NCBI GenBank assembly: GCA_030549775.1
Contig: CM060181.1
Location: 38,751,063 to 38,815,062 of the forward strand
DNA length: 64,000 nucleotides
Source of the DNA: Tamarix chinensis
Lineage: Eukaryota > Streptophyta > Magnoliopsida > Caryophyllales > Tamaricaceae
Direction: 5' to 3'
Position numbers and translations under genes: made by a program. Positions 16,239 to 28,834 of the stretch are shown here, piece by piece. The notes under the pieces were generated by a model. The model was not told where the DNA came from. It searched no databases and saw only the letters and a program-made list of their open reading frames with translations. Numbering within the stretch: the stretch's first letter is position 1; each line of letters begins with the position of its first letter.

Positions 16239-16284
16239 CACTTGGTATCAGAATGGTAGAGGGAAACCAATCTGGTACTAAGTG
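16239..16284 (+). other. Inverted repeat near the 3' end of LTR B
   Basis: CACTTGGTA (16239-16247) and TACTAAGTG (16276-16284) can pair with one G-T pair, as in LTRs A and H, and are followed by the conserved TGGCGGTAG sequence. Confidence 0.55.
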
Positions 16285-16375
16285 TGGCGGTAGCACCCTA
16301 AAATTTACCGTATTTGCTTCCACATATAACATTTAAAAATAAAAAATTTTAGTAATAAATTTTGGGGAAGTTATA

Positions 16376-16616
16376 TAAACCATCTTAGAGTGTCATAATA
16401 ATACTGATTTGGGAGTCAAGACTGAGGGGTGTTCACAACTTCATGTTTGTTTTCTTACTATTAACACTCACAATATACGTAGGTCTAATGATTGTATGTC
16501 TTGCTCAAGTAGTTTGTCCTATAATATGATGCTTTGATCCCCTTTCCCTTCTCTTGAACATTTCTCTATTATGTTTGGAGTTTGCTCGAGGACAAGCAAG
16601 GTAAGCATTGGGGAGT
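16376..16616 (+). mobile_element. Internal 3' end and PPT of Athila-like element F
   Basis: Non-coding sequence similar to the reverse complement of 20153-20345 in element E (GAGTGTCATA, TACTGATTTGGGAGTC, TTTGGAGTTTGCT landmarks). It ends in a purine-rich stretch AGCATTGGGGAGT (16604-16616) directly before the LTR, the position and form of a polypurine tract. Confidence 0.7.
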
Positions 16617-17997
16617 TCATAAACTGAATATTTTTCGTATTTTTACCTTGATTTACCTTCACTTTGTAACTTTATTCTACATGAATCATGAGAATTATCA
16701 TAGGCAAGTGTCTTGTTTGCGTTACAACACTCTTGGTAACTATTTTTAAAAATTTTCACAAAAACAAACAAATATAATGAATTTGTGCATGGAATCAAAG
16801 TAAAAACCAAATATGAAAGGCATTAAAGGATGATAATTAGCCTCACATGATTATGGAGAAGTCAAGAAAGTTAAGGAGCTGAAAAGAGGATAAAAGAAAT
16901 CATAAGGGATAAGAAAAAGGTGTTGCACTACCTTTGCAAACCTAACTGTACAATTGTGGAACCCTTTATCCTAACCCGGCTAAAAACGTTGAAGATAAAA
17001 ATGCTGCATGCCCTACCTGTGTAACCTTACACAACCGGCAGTAACACACATGACTCTACCTCTATTTTAGGTAATTCTTCTCCCATTTTCTTCTGATATT
17101 TTTAGGATTAATTTAGGGCATACTTTCTCCTCCATTTTTCCTAGAAAAATTACAATGTAATCTACCTTAATTTATGCAACTTTACTTTCCAAATTCAAAG
17201 TAGACAATCGTGTATTACAACTCTGCAACTCACTCAATTTATCTTTAATTCACAGTTTAATCTATCCACTCTCTCTTTTATTATTTGTTTTATTTATTAA
17301 TATGTATCTCCTTCATTTTTATTCTTTACATTTCCTTGCCACCATGAGTGATTAATTTCTTTTTCTAAGATTACATTAAGCTCAATTTTGTATGAATATA
17401 ATGAATTGAAGGATATTTTGTAACTATGGTTCTTATATGATCTTCCATATGTTAGGAATCACTGTTATGAGTCAGATTTGATGGAATCTGACCTATTACA
17501 ACATTGAATATAACTGAAAATTTGAAATGAAAGTTGGAAATTAACATACAAATAGGACTTCAAATTATCACAAAAGTAGAAGTTTGATTTTTAGGGACTA
17601 TAAAATAGGTGGCACTTAATGGAATTAATCTAATCTTTTAGTAATGATAGAAGTCAATTAATTAGGTTAAATACATTCTTAGATCTAGAAAGAGGCTAAA
17701 AAACCATATTAGACTGATTGTTGATAGCCATTTGGACTATACTAAAACATAACATTAATTCATTATTAAGTATCAAGTACAAGAACAAAGTTCAATCTTA
17801 GGCTTTATATTTATCATTTTATAATATGTATTTAGTTAGTTGTTGCATTTCTCTTCATTATCTAGTTTAATATTTTGAATCCATAATAATTTAGATAGTT
17901 AAAGTGATGAAGATTGGTAGTCAATTATGAAGTTCCTATAAGATACGACCTTAACATGCTACAACCAATCCGTGCACATCTCCATTAGTAGTCATCA
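16617..17997 (+). mobile_element. 3' LTR of Athila-like element F
   Basis: Starts TCATAAAC (TGATAAAC in element E) right after the polypurine tract and ends CATCA. It aligns over its length, on the opposite strand, with both LTRs of element E. The right side joins Tekay-type RT coding at 17998, where the next five bases ACATG would be the target duplication. The 5' end of F is lost beyond LTR B, so the partner duplication cannot be checked. Confidence 0.75.
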
Positions 17998-18657
17998 ACA
18001 TGGATGTTAATGGGACATTAGTGAGTTTGAAAGGTATTAATGTGAACTTCTAATGGACATATCTAGTCCCAAATTCCATATTCAGAATATTTAGTTGTGT
18101 TATCTTCAATTGATGGTAACCAAACAAAATATCAATATTAGAGAACACTATAGCTTCTCTAAGCTGTTTAAACAAATCTTCATTCCAAGACAACGTATAA
18201 TGGATCTTCATTGTAACTTGATTCAACCCTCAGTATTCAATACATAGTTTCAAGCTTCCATCCTTTCTCTTATAAAAAAAGAACAGTTCTCCCACGATGA
18301 TACACTTAGGAAAATGTAGCTATTCTTCAATAATTCTTCAAGTTGAGACTTAAGCTCCTTCATCTTTACAGGTGCCAAATAGTTTTATGCTTTTGATATT
18401 GGCTCCAAATTTGGTAACATGTCCATGGAAAAATCAATATCTCAAATAGGCAGAATACCTTGAATCTCATTAGGAAACACATTGGAATACTCTTAGATCA
18501 TAAGAATTTATTCTAGAGGAGTCTCATCAACCTTGTTATATTGAAAATTTTTACAAGAAGAGTGGATACCAACTTCAATTGAGGGTCCCCAACATAATTG
18601 CTAATAGGACATTAATAGATGGGTTAAGGTAACACTTTTGATAGGGGATTCCACACT
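17998..18657 (-). pseudogene. Tekay-like gypsy RT fragment (downstream half)
   Basis: Read on the minus strand, this gives the linker (VFPNEIQGILPI, then DIDFSMDMLPN), the ELKSQLEELL segment, the RERMEA/KDGSLKLCIEY block, and the motif-A region (FSNIDILFGYHQLKI), ending near an LTNVPLTSM stretch. Several stops interrupt it. It is the pol segment expected just downstream of the protease fragment found at 37077-37345. Element E sits between the two halves. Element F has cut it at the low-coordinate side. Confidence 0.72.
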
Positions 18658-18662
18658 CCCTT

Positions 18663-20152
18663 TGATGGTTGCTAATCTATAACCGCACAGCTTCATTATA
18701 GAATATCAAGGCTATATCTATGGGGAATTCACAATTGATTACTAATTTTTATTATTTTAGTTATCTAAATCATTGTAGAGTGAGAATATATATGAAATTA
18801 AATAATGAAATGACTAACAAATTGTAGATTTTGAAATGATGGATATAAAACTTAGGATTGAACTTCAGCCTTATTTTCATTATTCAATAATGAATTAAAA
18901 ATATGCCATAGAATAGTTCAAAATGAAAGTGAACAATTGGTTTACTGTCATTCACTAACCTCTTTCAACATTTAACAATGTACCTAATATAATTCACTAA
19001 CTACTTTCATGACTAACAAATTAGATTAAATCCATTAAATACCACTAATTTAATAGTCCCTAAAATCAAACATCTACTTTCATAATCCTTTGAATATCTA
19101 TTCGTATATTAAATTCTGACATTAATTGTAACCTTTTTTTATATTCAATGTCTATATAAGTCAATTTTTATCAAATTTGACTTATAACAATAATTCCTAG
19201 CATACAAAATAGAATGTATGAACCATATATACAACATATATTTTAACTCATCATATTCATACCAAATAGAGCCTAGTTCAATCCTAGAAAAGAAAATTTC
19301 TCACTCATGGTTTGAAAGAAATATAGAAAATAAAAATAAATGACATTCATACTATAGATACGGTAAATAATGGAAATGAGAATGGATAGATCAAACCATA
19401 GATCGAGGATAAAAATAGATTATCTGAGGTGTTGAGGTACATAATTATATACTCTTAGTTTAAAGAACAAAATGTGCATATCAATTCAAAATAAATTACA
19501 AGGAGTTGTTTTGCTTAGGAATAATGGAGAAAAATGAATTTTAGAAGCCCCTACCTCTTGTCCAATTACCCCTTTTTATCCCCTCAATCTCGAAGAAAAT
19601 CTGAGTGCAAATTGTGGAGTGACAACTGTCAGCTGCATAGTCGTGCAAGGCTACAATCGTTGGCCTTTCACCTTTTCTTCTATCGAAAAACTTGTATAAG
19701 CATGCTTGTGTTGAGGGTGTGCTGAGGCTATACAAAGTTTTTTTCCACAAAAAATTTGTTCGATAGTTGTATGTTTGTGTAGTAGGTTAGGCTACAGCTA
19801 TACAATATCCTCCTTTGCGTGCTTATGTATTAAGAGTTACACGGTTGTGCAGCTAGTTGTGTTGTAGCCGTGTAACAACCATTTCTGCCCCCTTGATTTC
19901 TATGCTCATCTTTTCAACTCTTTGACTTTCTTGACTTCTCTATTATCATGTGGGGTTGATTATTTTCCTTCAATTCCTTTCATATTTGATTTCCCCCCTG
20001 ATTCTATACACCACTTTCTTAGATTTGTGAGTTTTTGCACAATTTTTTGAAAAAAAATTACCAAGAGAGCTATAACACAAAGAAGATGCCAACCAAATTA
20101 AAAAAATATAAAAAAAAATTAGGGTAAAATATGAAAAATATTTAGTTTATCA
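18663..20152 (-). repeat. 3' LTR of element E
   Basis: Aligns with 35579-37071 throughout and, on the other strand, with 16617-17997. On the minus strand it begins TGATAAAC and ends ACCATCA. It contains a pair of near-palindromic GTGCAG/CATGGC-type patches around 19640-19880. Confidence 0.82.
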
Positions 20153-20165
20153 AATCCCCCATGCT
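20153..20165 (-). other. Polypurine tract of element E
   Basis: On the minus strand the stretch GCATGGGGGATT directly precedes the TGATAAAC start of the 3' LTR, the expected plus-strand primer site. Confidence 0.7.
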
Positions 20166-22020
20166 TACTCTTTTCTTACCCTCAAGCAAACTCCAAATAA
20201 TAAGAAGGAAAAGTTAGATAGAGGGGAATGAGATTAAAGCCTCAGATGACAGAACGTACTATACGAGCAACACAAAGAATTGCTAGATTGAAAAATATTG
20301 CCTGACTCCCAAATCAGTACTAGTATGACACTCTAAGAAGGTTTAGGATCGTGTAGATGCTCATCCTTACAATATAAGGGTTTCTTAGAGAAGTAAACTT
20401 CCACACTTTAGGTAAGTGTAAATGCTCTATGCTCATGTGTGCTTTTGTTTCTCTCAAAATTCTCTCTGCCAATTGTGATCTACCATAAGCTTGCACATAT
20501 TCTCATTCCGCCACTCAAATACATTATGAAACACAAAAATCATAAGGTCTCATTGAAGGTGTACTAGGGCTAGGGTAAATGGTAGTTAAAGGCCCAAAAA
20601 CAAGTGAAGTGATTACCATAAAAATATTTCTTAGAAAATGAGATTAAAAATACTTCAACATTTTTATTATTTTCTTTATCTTCATTTCTCTCTCTCTCAC
20701 TTCCTCTCTCTTTTTTTTTGGATGAAGAAAGAGATTAAGATAATAAGTAGGATGAAGCTACATTTTAGTCATTTTCTCAACATAAAATCAACCAAACACT
20801 TCTTTATTACACCCTCATGCTTACCCTTACTATTCCCACATACAAATGCATTCAATAATTATTGTTCACTAGTATTCGGATAAGGGCAAGGTAATAACTT
20901 AGAATTATGGCCACCAATGTAGGTTTATGATTGAAAATTTAGATTTTAGGCTCAAAGAAGTTAAGCAAATGAAATAAATGTTATTCAGTAGGTAATTTGG
21001 CTAATTTACCTTAGAAAAAAATGCATGTGCCTTAATCATCTTAATGCATGCATATGTCATATCTTTCCTTAAAGAGAATTCATGTAAGTTCTAGTTTCAC
21101 ACATCAGAGGAGAATACACATAATCAAGAATCAGTAAGACTGTAAAAATGATGGAAGGTCCATAAGGCTCAAGATTTCACTTATTATCTTACTACTAACT
21201 CTAATTTCTATGTCTCAATCTAGATGGGTAAATAAAAAATTGAACCTTTAGAGTGATCTAGGAATAAGTAGTTTGAGAGTATATCAACTAGAGAGTTCAC
21301 ACTTAAACCATTTCAAAGCCATTTTCATTATACTTCTCACAATCTATAGGTTTCACTAGTGTACGATCAAGCTATGTAGAAAATTCTATCAAATATTCAT
21401 CATTAACTTATCATTTCCCAAATTTGTTTTGTCCAATCATATGATACTAAGAAAACAAACATACTGAAAGAAAATATAAAAATAGGAATAAAGAAGGTGA
21501 AAGAAAAACATGCCGAGAAAAAAGAAAAAGCAACAAAAATGGTAAGTGGAAAGCAAAGAAAAAACCCCCATGCTTAAACAACACATTATCTTCAATGTGT
21601 GTGGGGGAAAATGTGGAAGGAAAAGAAGTGCAATTAGTGAAGGGGAAGTGGAGGTAGGAAGCCCTGCTTAAGATGCCATTGATACATTTATTGTATTATG
21701 GTGTTCATTTGATCTATGGGAATGATAAAATTCCAAAGACATGCTATTTAGGCTTCTAGTATATCAAATTATGCATTAATATGATAGAAGTGGGCATCCC
21801 AAGATGTTCCAAATGAATAAGGGACAAGATCTATGTATAGGAACATGCAGTGGAAGATGAAGTAATGGTGATGCAGGTGCATCACATCACAGGTGATATT
21901 GGATTGCTGTTGCTGGGGGGACACGTTGACCAGGGCAAGGAGTGGCTGGTGAAGGTAGCTGGTTGGCGTTCTTATTATCAATTAAAATGGTGAAAGCTCT
22001 ATTAGGTATTGGATGCTATG
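20166..22020 (-). other. Non-coding 3' region of element E
   Basis: Long spacer between the 3' ORF remnant and the PPT. Short open frames (for example 20638-20883 plus and 21769-21981 minus) show no family motif. Athila elements normally have a long region here. Confidence 0.5.
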
Positions 22021-22024
22021 CCTC

Positions 22025-22380
22025 TTGGTTATAAAAAATTTGTAACTACAACCCATAATGCACAATGGGTTTCATATTTGTGTAAGTGTAGCCCTATATA
22101 TGTCTTAAGAAGGTCAATAAGGATACGTTCCATATCATATTTAACCCATTGAGCAATGTGCGCGATGATTCCTCATATGACCGTATCTCTAATAATATTA
22201 TTACTTACATTATTTAGGTTATTTGCTAGATAATACCCTCCATCAAGGGTACTAACCCGAAACATACAATATAGACCCCATAGCTCTAGATTATGCATAT
22301 TCCCTTGGCTCACTCCCTAACAAAAAAGTGACTCGACCAATAACTGTTGGATGTACCTCAATTCAGGGTTATAGATCAAT
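22025..22380 (-). pseudogene. Athila 3' ORF remnant (plant transposon protein type)
   Basis: Read on the minus strand, the region from about 22374 gives NPELRYIQQLL, then a segment with LWGLYCMFRVSTLDGGYYLAN and IIAHIAQWV, interrupted by stops. This resembles the ORF that follows integrase in Athila elements (often labelled Arabidopsis retrotransposon ORF-1 or putative plant transposon protein), located where an env-like gene sits. No transmembrane segment or signal peptide can be claimed. It is broken and the assignment rests on a short stretch. Confidence 0.5.
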
Positions 22381-22979
22381 GATTTCTTAGCATGGTGTCA
22401 ACTGTAAGGCTTAGGATATCATCCCCATTTTAGCAAAGATATTTAAACCCAAAGTGCCTGAGGATTACAAAATTGGTGATCCTCAGGGCAAAGTCTCAAT
22501 CCGATGGTAGAAAAATGGAGTAATGTAGAAAATTGTGTCAATGAAATTGTATGAGACTCATTGATGTGTTTAAAAAACACAAATTTGGCAATCCAATCAA
22601 AACTAAACAAGCAAAGAAACTCAATGGTGAGTGGATGTTATGTTTTGAGAAATGATGGCATCATAGTGCTCTTGGTGAACTGAACTTGCAAATACGATGC
22701 CATTGGGATTAGATAGTTATATATTTGATGTTTTTCCTCTTCCTCAAGATTGCCACTATCGTTGTCGTAACAATTCCCCTCCATTTTTTTGTTGTTGTAG
22801 TTTTTGTGCACTTTTTAGATACCATTATAGGATAGAGCTAGCATATTTAAAACTAAGATACCAAATGGTAAGAGTTATGCAATATAAAGTGGATAATAAA
22901 ATTTTAAATATGCTACTAAGTTATACAAAATAAATTAAACCAAGTAATTAGTGGAGGAGTGGAAACAAAACTGAAATTG

Positions 22980-23740
22980 AAAAAATTAGGTTGCGTAGTG
23001 TGCCTTTACTGAGACAAGAGTAGATGGTATGTTGCGGGTGTTATGTAGTCATGCACTGGTACTACTTTGTTCCTACAGGTGTTGTGCTGCCTATACATAG
23101 CTCTATAGCTTAGCCATGCAATACTACTTTACTGGTCCATTGTAGTGGCATTGATTATGCTGTGTTACCATGTCAGTGTGGTGTTGTGTTACATGTGCAT
23201 GTGCTTTGGAATGTATTGCACTAGTGTTGCTTAGTCATGCAATGGACTAGAGCATCTGTGCAAAAAAAATTCTTAGGGTAGGTGAAGGTTGTGCTAAGGG
23301 ATTATGTAGTGTGAAGAAGGGTTGTGAGAGAGGAGGAGGTATAAGGTTTGAAAGTTTGAAAAAAAGGAGTGAATGGAGGCTAAAATAGGAAGCATGGGGT
23401 GTCGAATCGAGCATATGGTATATATATTTGGTGAGGCACATGGATGTGCAGCATAAACATATTGATTATGTGAGAATTTTTCTCTCACCAAGGCATGCAT
23501 AAGGAGGCACAAACATGCTAAATTAGAACGGCCTGGCTGTGCTCAAAATTGAGTCTTATAGAATTAACCTCAGGTGCATATGGGTATGTGGAATCAGCAT
23601 GGCCTAAGCATGTGTGAAATTAAGTCTCATAGATTTTGATATAAGACCACATGGCCATGCAAGGAACAATTCCACGGCCATGCTCAAGTCAGACATTTGC
23701 ATTTTTGTTCCCAAGGGTACACAGTCATGTAACTTCCTTT
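22980..23740 (-). other. Region of GCCATGCA/GTGTTGTG-type short repeats in element E
   Basis: Recurrent short words such as GTCATGCA, TGGCCATGC and GTGTTGTG; similar words appear in both E LTRs (19640-19860, 36560-36800). Small open frames at 23247-23512 are not supported. Such patches are common in Athila 3' regions. Confidence 0.45.
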
Positions 23741-24059
23741 TTAGCTTATTTTCTGTCAATTTTGCTACAAATTTAATTTATAATATGTAATTTTCTCCTC
23801 CTCAACTTGTATCATAGTAATTCTTTCCGGAACATTACAAATTAAATAGAAAATAAAATAAAAAAGCTAAAAGAAAGTAAGAGAAAACAAAAAAATATAT
23901 AGGTTCCCTCCTATGAAGTGCTTGTTTAGAGTCCTTAGCGCGACTATACTATTCTTAATTTGATGGTGGACCTAGAAAAGCAAGTGTGTTCATATTTTCT
24001 ATTGGATATTTGGAAATGTAAGGCTTTAATCATTGACCATTGACCTTGAAAATACCTGT

Positions 24060-27000
24060 AGACTTGCTCTTAATATCATTAGCTCCAAATGGATATACAT
24101 TATGGACATAAAATGACCCTAACCACCTAGAACAAAGCTTTCCTAGAAAAGGCTTAATGTGTAAGGTGAAGAGGAGCACCAAATATATTTTTTCAATTCT
24201 CTTAGGGTAATATGCCTATCATACCATCTCTTGGTTCTCTTTTTATATATCTGTGTACTCTCATAGGCATCCAATCATAACTCATCAAGCTCATTAACTT
24301 GGAGCTTCCGCCTTTCTATGGCATCCTTTAAGTCATAATTGATTTCCTTTATCGTCCAAAATACCTTGTGCTCAACTTCAACAGACAAATGACAAGGTTT
24401 TCCATGTGCTAATATAAAGGGTGTCATTCTAATTAGTGTCTTATAAAGCTTCATTTTACCTCATCGACCAATCTTTCCACATGCGAATAACTATTTTCTC
24501 AAGTATCCCCTTTATCTCATGATTAGTAATTTGTACTTGGCTACTCATTTAGGGATGGTATGGTGTGTCCATATTATGAGTAACACCATAATTCTTCAAG
24601 ATTATGCCTAGAAGTCTATTAGTAAAATGAGAACCACCATCACTAATAAATGCTTTAGGAATAGAAAACCTCAGTAATATAATATTTTGGAAAAGTTGAA
24701 CCAAAACATTTGCATTATTGGTGAGGGATGCCACTTCCCTAGCCCATTTGGAGACATAGTCTACCACAACAAGAATATATTTGTTATTTTAAGATGATTG
24801 AAAGGGTCCCATGAAGTCAATTCCCCAAACATCAAATAACTCAACATCAAAGATGTTATTTAAAGGCATTTCATTTCTTCATGATATTTTACTAGTCCTT
24901 TGGCATCGATCACATGATGTCACATATTGTGGAACATCTTTGAAGAGGTTGGGACAATAGAAACCAGCTTGGAGAATCTTTGATGATACCTTAGAAGTAT
25001 TGGCATCACCTCCATAAGGTGAAGAATGAAAATGAGATATGAAGCTTTCAACTTCCTATTTAGGTAAACATCTTCTGTAGACTTTATCTACACATTTCTT
25101 GTAGAGATAAATCTCATCCCAATAATAATGCTTGACATATAAGATGAACTTCTTCTTTTGTTGATAGAATAATTCTGGTAGCATTATCCCACATGCTTTA
25201 GAGTTGACAAAATCTGCAAACGAGCTTGTGATTACTAAAAGGTTATTGTCCAGAAATGAATATTCAAAGGGAATATCATCCCCTTCACCTCCATCCATAT
25301 CTTTCCTTAATTTAGAGAGATGATCAGCCACTACATTTTCTATTCCCTTATTGTCCTAAATTTTGTGGTCAAACTCATAGAGTAAAAGTATCCATATAAT
25401 AAAATGCGGTTTTACATCCTTCTTCATCAACAAATACTTAAGAATTGCATGGTTAACAAAAATGATAATCTTTAATCCTACTAAGTACTATCAAAATTTA
25501 TCTATTATAAACACCTCGGCTAAGAGCTCTTTCTTAGTTGTAGCATAGCTTACTTAAGCATCATCATGAGTTAGATTTAATAGTAAATTACATAAACCTT
25601 TCCATCTTTTCTTCACCTATGATAGCTCCTACTACATAATCACTTGCATCACTAATCACCTCAAATGGAACACTCCAATCAAGAGGTTGCATCACTACGT
25701 CAATCTTCAATGCCTCTTATAACCTGTTGAAAGCATCCAAACACAATTGGTTAAATTCAAAAGGCACATCTTTCATAAGTAATTGATTTAAAGGCTTAGC
25801 AATTTTTTAAAAATCTTTAATGTATTATCAACAGAAACTGGTGTGTCCTACGAAACTTTGAATGCTTCTAACAAAAGTTGTGTGTGGCATTGTATCAATA
25901 ATGTTCATCTTCTCTTTTTTTAATGTAATGCCCCATTTAGAGATTAAGTGACCAAGAAAAATTCCTTCTTGCACCATAAAATGGCAATTTTCCCAATTGA
26001 GAATGAGATTATCCTCTTTCCACCTTTTTAATACCCTAGAAATATTGTTAAGTGAAAGGTAGTACCATAAACTGAAAATTCATCCATAAAAGCTTCCATT
26101 ATGTTTTCAATAAAATCAGAAAAGATGGATATCATGCATCATTGACAGGTGGTAAGGGCATTACATAAGCTAAATTTTATCCTTTGATAAGCATATGTGT
26201 CATATAGACATGTAAATACAGAAATAAGAATGGGGATTTGAAAATTCCTAAATACCCATCCAAGTAATAGAAATAAGAATGTATAGCCAACCTCTCTAGT
26301 ATTTGATCAATAAATGATAGGGGAAAATGACCCTTCTAGGTGGCCTTATTTAATTTTCTATAATCTATACACATTCCCCAACCCTTGATATTCCTTGTTA
26401 GGATTAATTCATTTATCTCATTTTTAATGACTATCATTCCTCCCTTCTTAGGTACTACTTGCACTGAACTCACTCACTCACTATCTGAGATAGGGTATAT
26501 AACTCCTACGTCACGTATCTTAAGGACCTCTTTTCTTACCACTTTTTTTTATGTTAGGTTTCAATCTCCTTTGATGTTTAATGGAGGGCCTGTACCCTTC
26601 TTCTAAAAGTATATGATGCATACATATGGAAGGATGTAGGCCTTTAAGATCATCTATAGTATAACCAATGGCCTTTTTATGGAATCTAAGAATTATAAGA
26701 AGTTTTTTAATTTTCACCATACTTAGGTTGGCATTCACAATGACAGATTAATTAGATAAAGAGTCAATAAATTCTTACATTAAGGAATAAGGGAGGAATT
26801 TTAACTCTACGTTAGGTATTACCTCCTTTTTTAAGGTAGGGACGGTCGATGCCACTTCAAGAACTTTTATCATTTTCTTTCTTTAAGGAAAAATGGGACT
26901 TTCCTCAATCATTTTAGTAAAATCAGCCATTTCAAGATTTCATTGCTAGGTAATCCACTTCTCATTAAACATTCATTAATAGGGTCACTTAAGAAGAGTT

Positions 27001-27450
27001 CAACAAGGTCCTCTTTCACGACCTTGCCAATTGGATCAATCTAATAACAAGCACGATCAATTAGAAGAAATTTTATGGCGTTAGATAAATCAAATTTAAC
27101 TTTTTCACTCCCAAAATTTAAAGAAAGCCTCCCATTTTTAACATCAATGATAGCTCTACTTGTATCTAGGAAAGCCTTACCTAGAATGATAGGAACTTGA
27201 GAATCTTCTTAACTTTTCAAGAAAATTTTTTTACCGGTATGGAAATATACCAACCTAGATAAGTACAACCTCTAATATACCTACCGAGCATCTCACCGAT
27301 CGATATGCCAACTAAATTGAGATAGTGGTGGGATTTGAATCTTTTATTTGTAACTTGTCACACACTAATAATGGAATTAGACTCACACTTGAACCCAAAT
27401 CATATAAAGAACGATTGATGGAAATATTTCCAATAATGCAAGGAAAAGGA
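24060..27450 (-). pseudogene. pol of Athila-type element E
   Basis: On the minus strand, in 5' to 3' order: protease region near 27430-27050 (CDLSSSVSLIPL, then VPIILGKAFLDTSRAIIDV); RT near 26490-25860 (GWGMCIDYRKLNKAT, then FMDEFSVYGTT in place of the usual FMDD motif, then WENCHFMVQEGIFLGH); RNase H near 25620-25330; zinc-binding integrase segment 25331-25056 (ADHLSKL, then YYWDEIYLYKKC); integrase core 24767-24549 (VDYVSKWAREV, then SDGGSHF, YGVTH); and the C-terminal part to about 24060 (NELDEL, DAYESTQIYKKR). Stops and frameshifts occur throughout, so it is dead. The protease and integrase signatures are typical of Athila-lineage Ty3/gypsy. Confidence 0.82.
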
Positions 27451-27899
27451 AATGAACCATGATCTTTTAATTTAGGAGGAAAATTATTTTGAATAATAGC
27501 ACTAAACTCCCTTATAAAAGAAACTATTTAATACTCCAACTTTCTCTAGTAGACAAAATCTCCTTAAAAGACTTTGCATTTGAGGGGATTTGAGAAATTG
27601 CTTCAACCAAAGGAATGTTAATATGTACCTATTTTATTATTTCCAAAAACTTTCCAAACTGCTTTTCAAGTTTAGCCTTAACTAACCATTGAGGGAAGGG
27701 TGGGGAAGGCTTATAAGGTGCATGTGGAACATATTTCTCAACCTTTTCTTTTTTTCTTTTTAGTTATTTTCTCATCAATTTTGGGGTCCTCAACACCATT
27801 ATCTAAACACTCATCACCCCTGGTCAACTTAGGTCCTTCTACCTCCTTTCCACTCCTTAATATGATGGCATTAACTTGATTTTTAGGGTTTATTTTGGG

Positions 27900-28529
27900 T
27901 TACCCCAAAAATGTCCCAGATGGTTTAAAGGATGAGCTAGCTTGTTAGGCTAGTTGCATGATTTGGTTTTCTAGCATCTTGTTATGGGTAGCTAGTAAAT
28001 CAACTATAGAAGATAGATTTTCAATAGCATCACTCATGGTTTGGTTTTGGTGTCTAAAGTCATTAGTTTTCTTCTTAAACTCTTTATTTTATTTTTCTAA
28101 GTCATCATAAAATTCTCCATCAATGTTTTCAAATTAGACTTTTGGGTAAGAGGATAAGAAGGCCTTTGATTATGAAAACCTGGAGGAACATAATTAGATT
28201 GAGGCACAATATTTTGGGGAGGATTTCTATGAGATAAATTCGGATGATTAATTGTTGGAAAAAAGAATTCCCTTTTTGATTAAAACTATTCACAAAGTTA
28301 TCATGCTCTGGGGGAAACAAGTGTTCCAACTTGACACTCTATTGCAATATGACCTATGATTCTATATATTTCACGTGATGCTTACTTACTATGAGATGCC
28401 AAGCATTAACATTTAATTTGTCAAATCTTTTGAGCAAAGTACCTACCTTAGATGTAAGGTGATCTAGTGCATCAACATCATACCTCCGACTCTTTTTAGG
28501 TAAAGAGTGCTCATCCCACCATTGGAAAT
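27900..28529 (-). pseudogene. gag of element E, 3' part
   Basis: Minus-strand frames 28539-28354 and 28329-28129 belong to the C-terminal part of an Athila-type gag: a SLPKKSRRYDVDALDHL segment followed by a leucine-heptad stretch (VGTLLKRFDKL), then Asn/Phe/Pro-rich sequence. The reading frame enters from 34662-34870, the other side of LTR H. The last five bases GAAAT (28525-28529) are the left target duplication of H. Confidence 0.75.
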
Positions 28530-28834
28530 AAAATACCACAAAATTTTAAAATCCTAGAATTTAATAATTAACCCTTATTTGGAATAATGTAATCTTAAAT
28601 TATTAATTTAATTATTTTATGGAACTTTGATTTACAATAATGGATATGATTATTTAATAAACTAAAATAAATATTTTATTATTTTATCATACTCTTTTAT
28701 TTAAATAAATTTCCAAACCATAATTTTACTAAAATTATCATCTTAAACTTACACTTTAAGTTTTTAATAAATTAATTTAATAAATAATTTTTTCCATTTA
28801 CCTAATTATAATCCTAAATCAAAAATTATTTTAT

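Larger units (their letters stand above)
14651..16375 (+). mobile_element. Large LTR copy B, 5'-truncated
   Basis: Contains the family's 3' half: 146-bp tandem repeats, CCACCAGTGATAATAGTG blocks, the hairpin (16239-16284), GTGTGGCGGTAGCACCC and an end reading GGGGAAGTTATA (decayed GTGTTACA). The pyrimidine-rich 5' part is absent; the left edge abuts the broken end of element G. The right edge abuts Athila-type internal sequence of element F, whose homologue in element E continues across this point. Confidence 0.75.
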
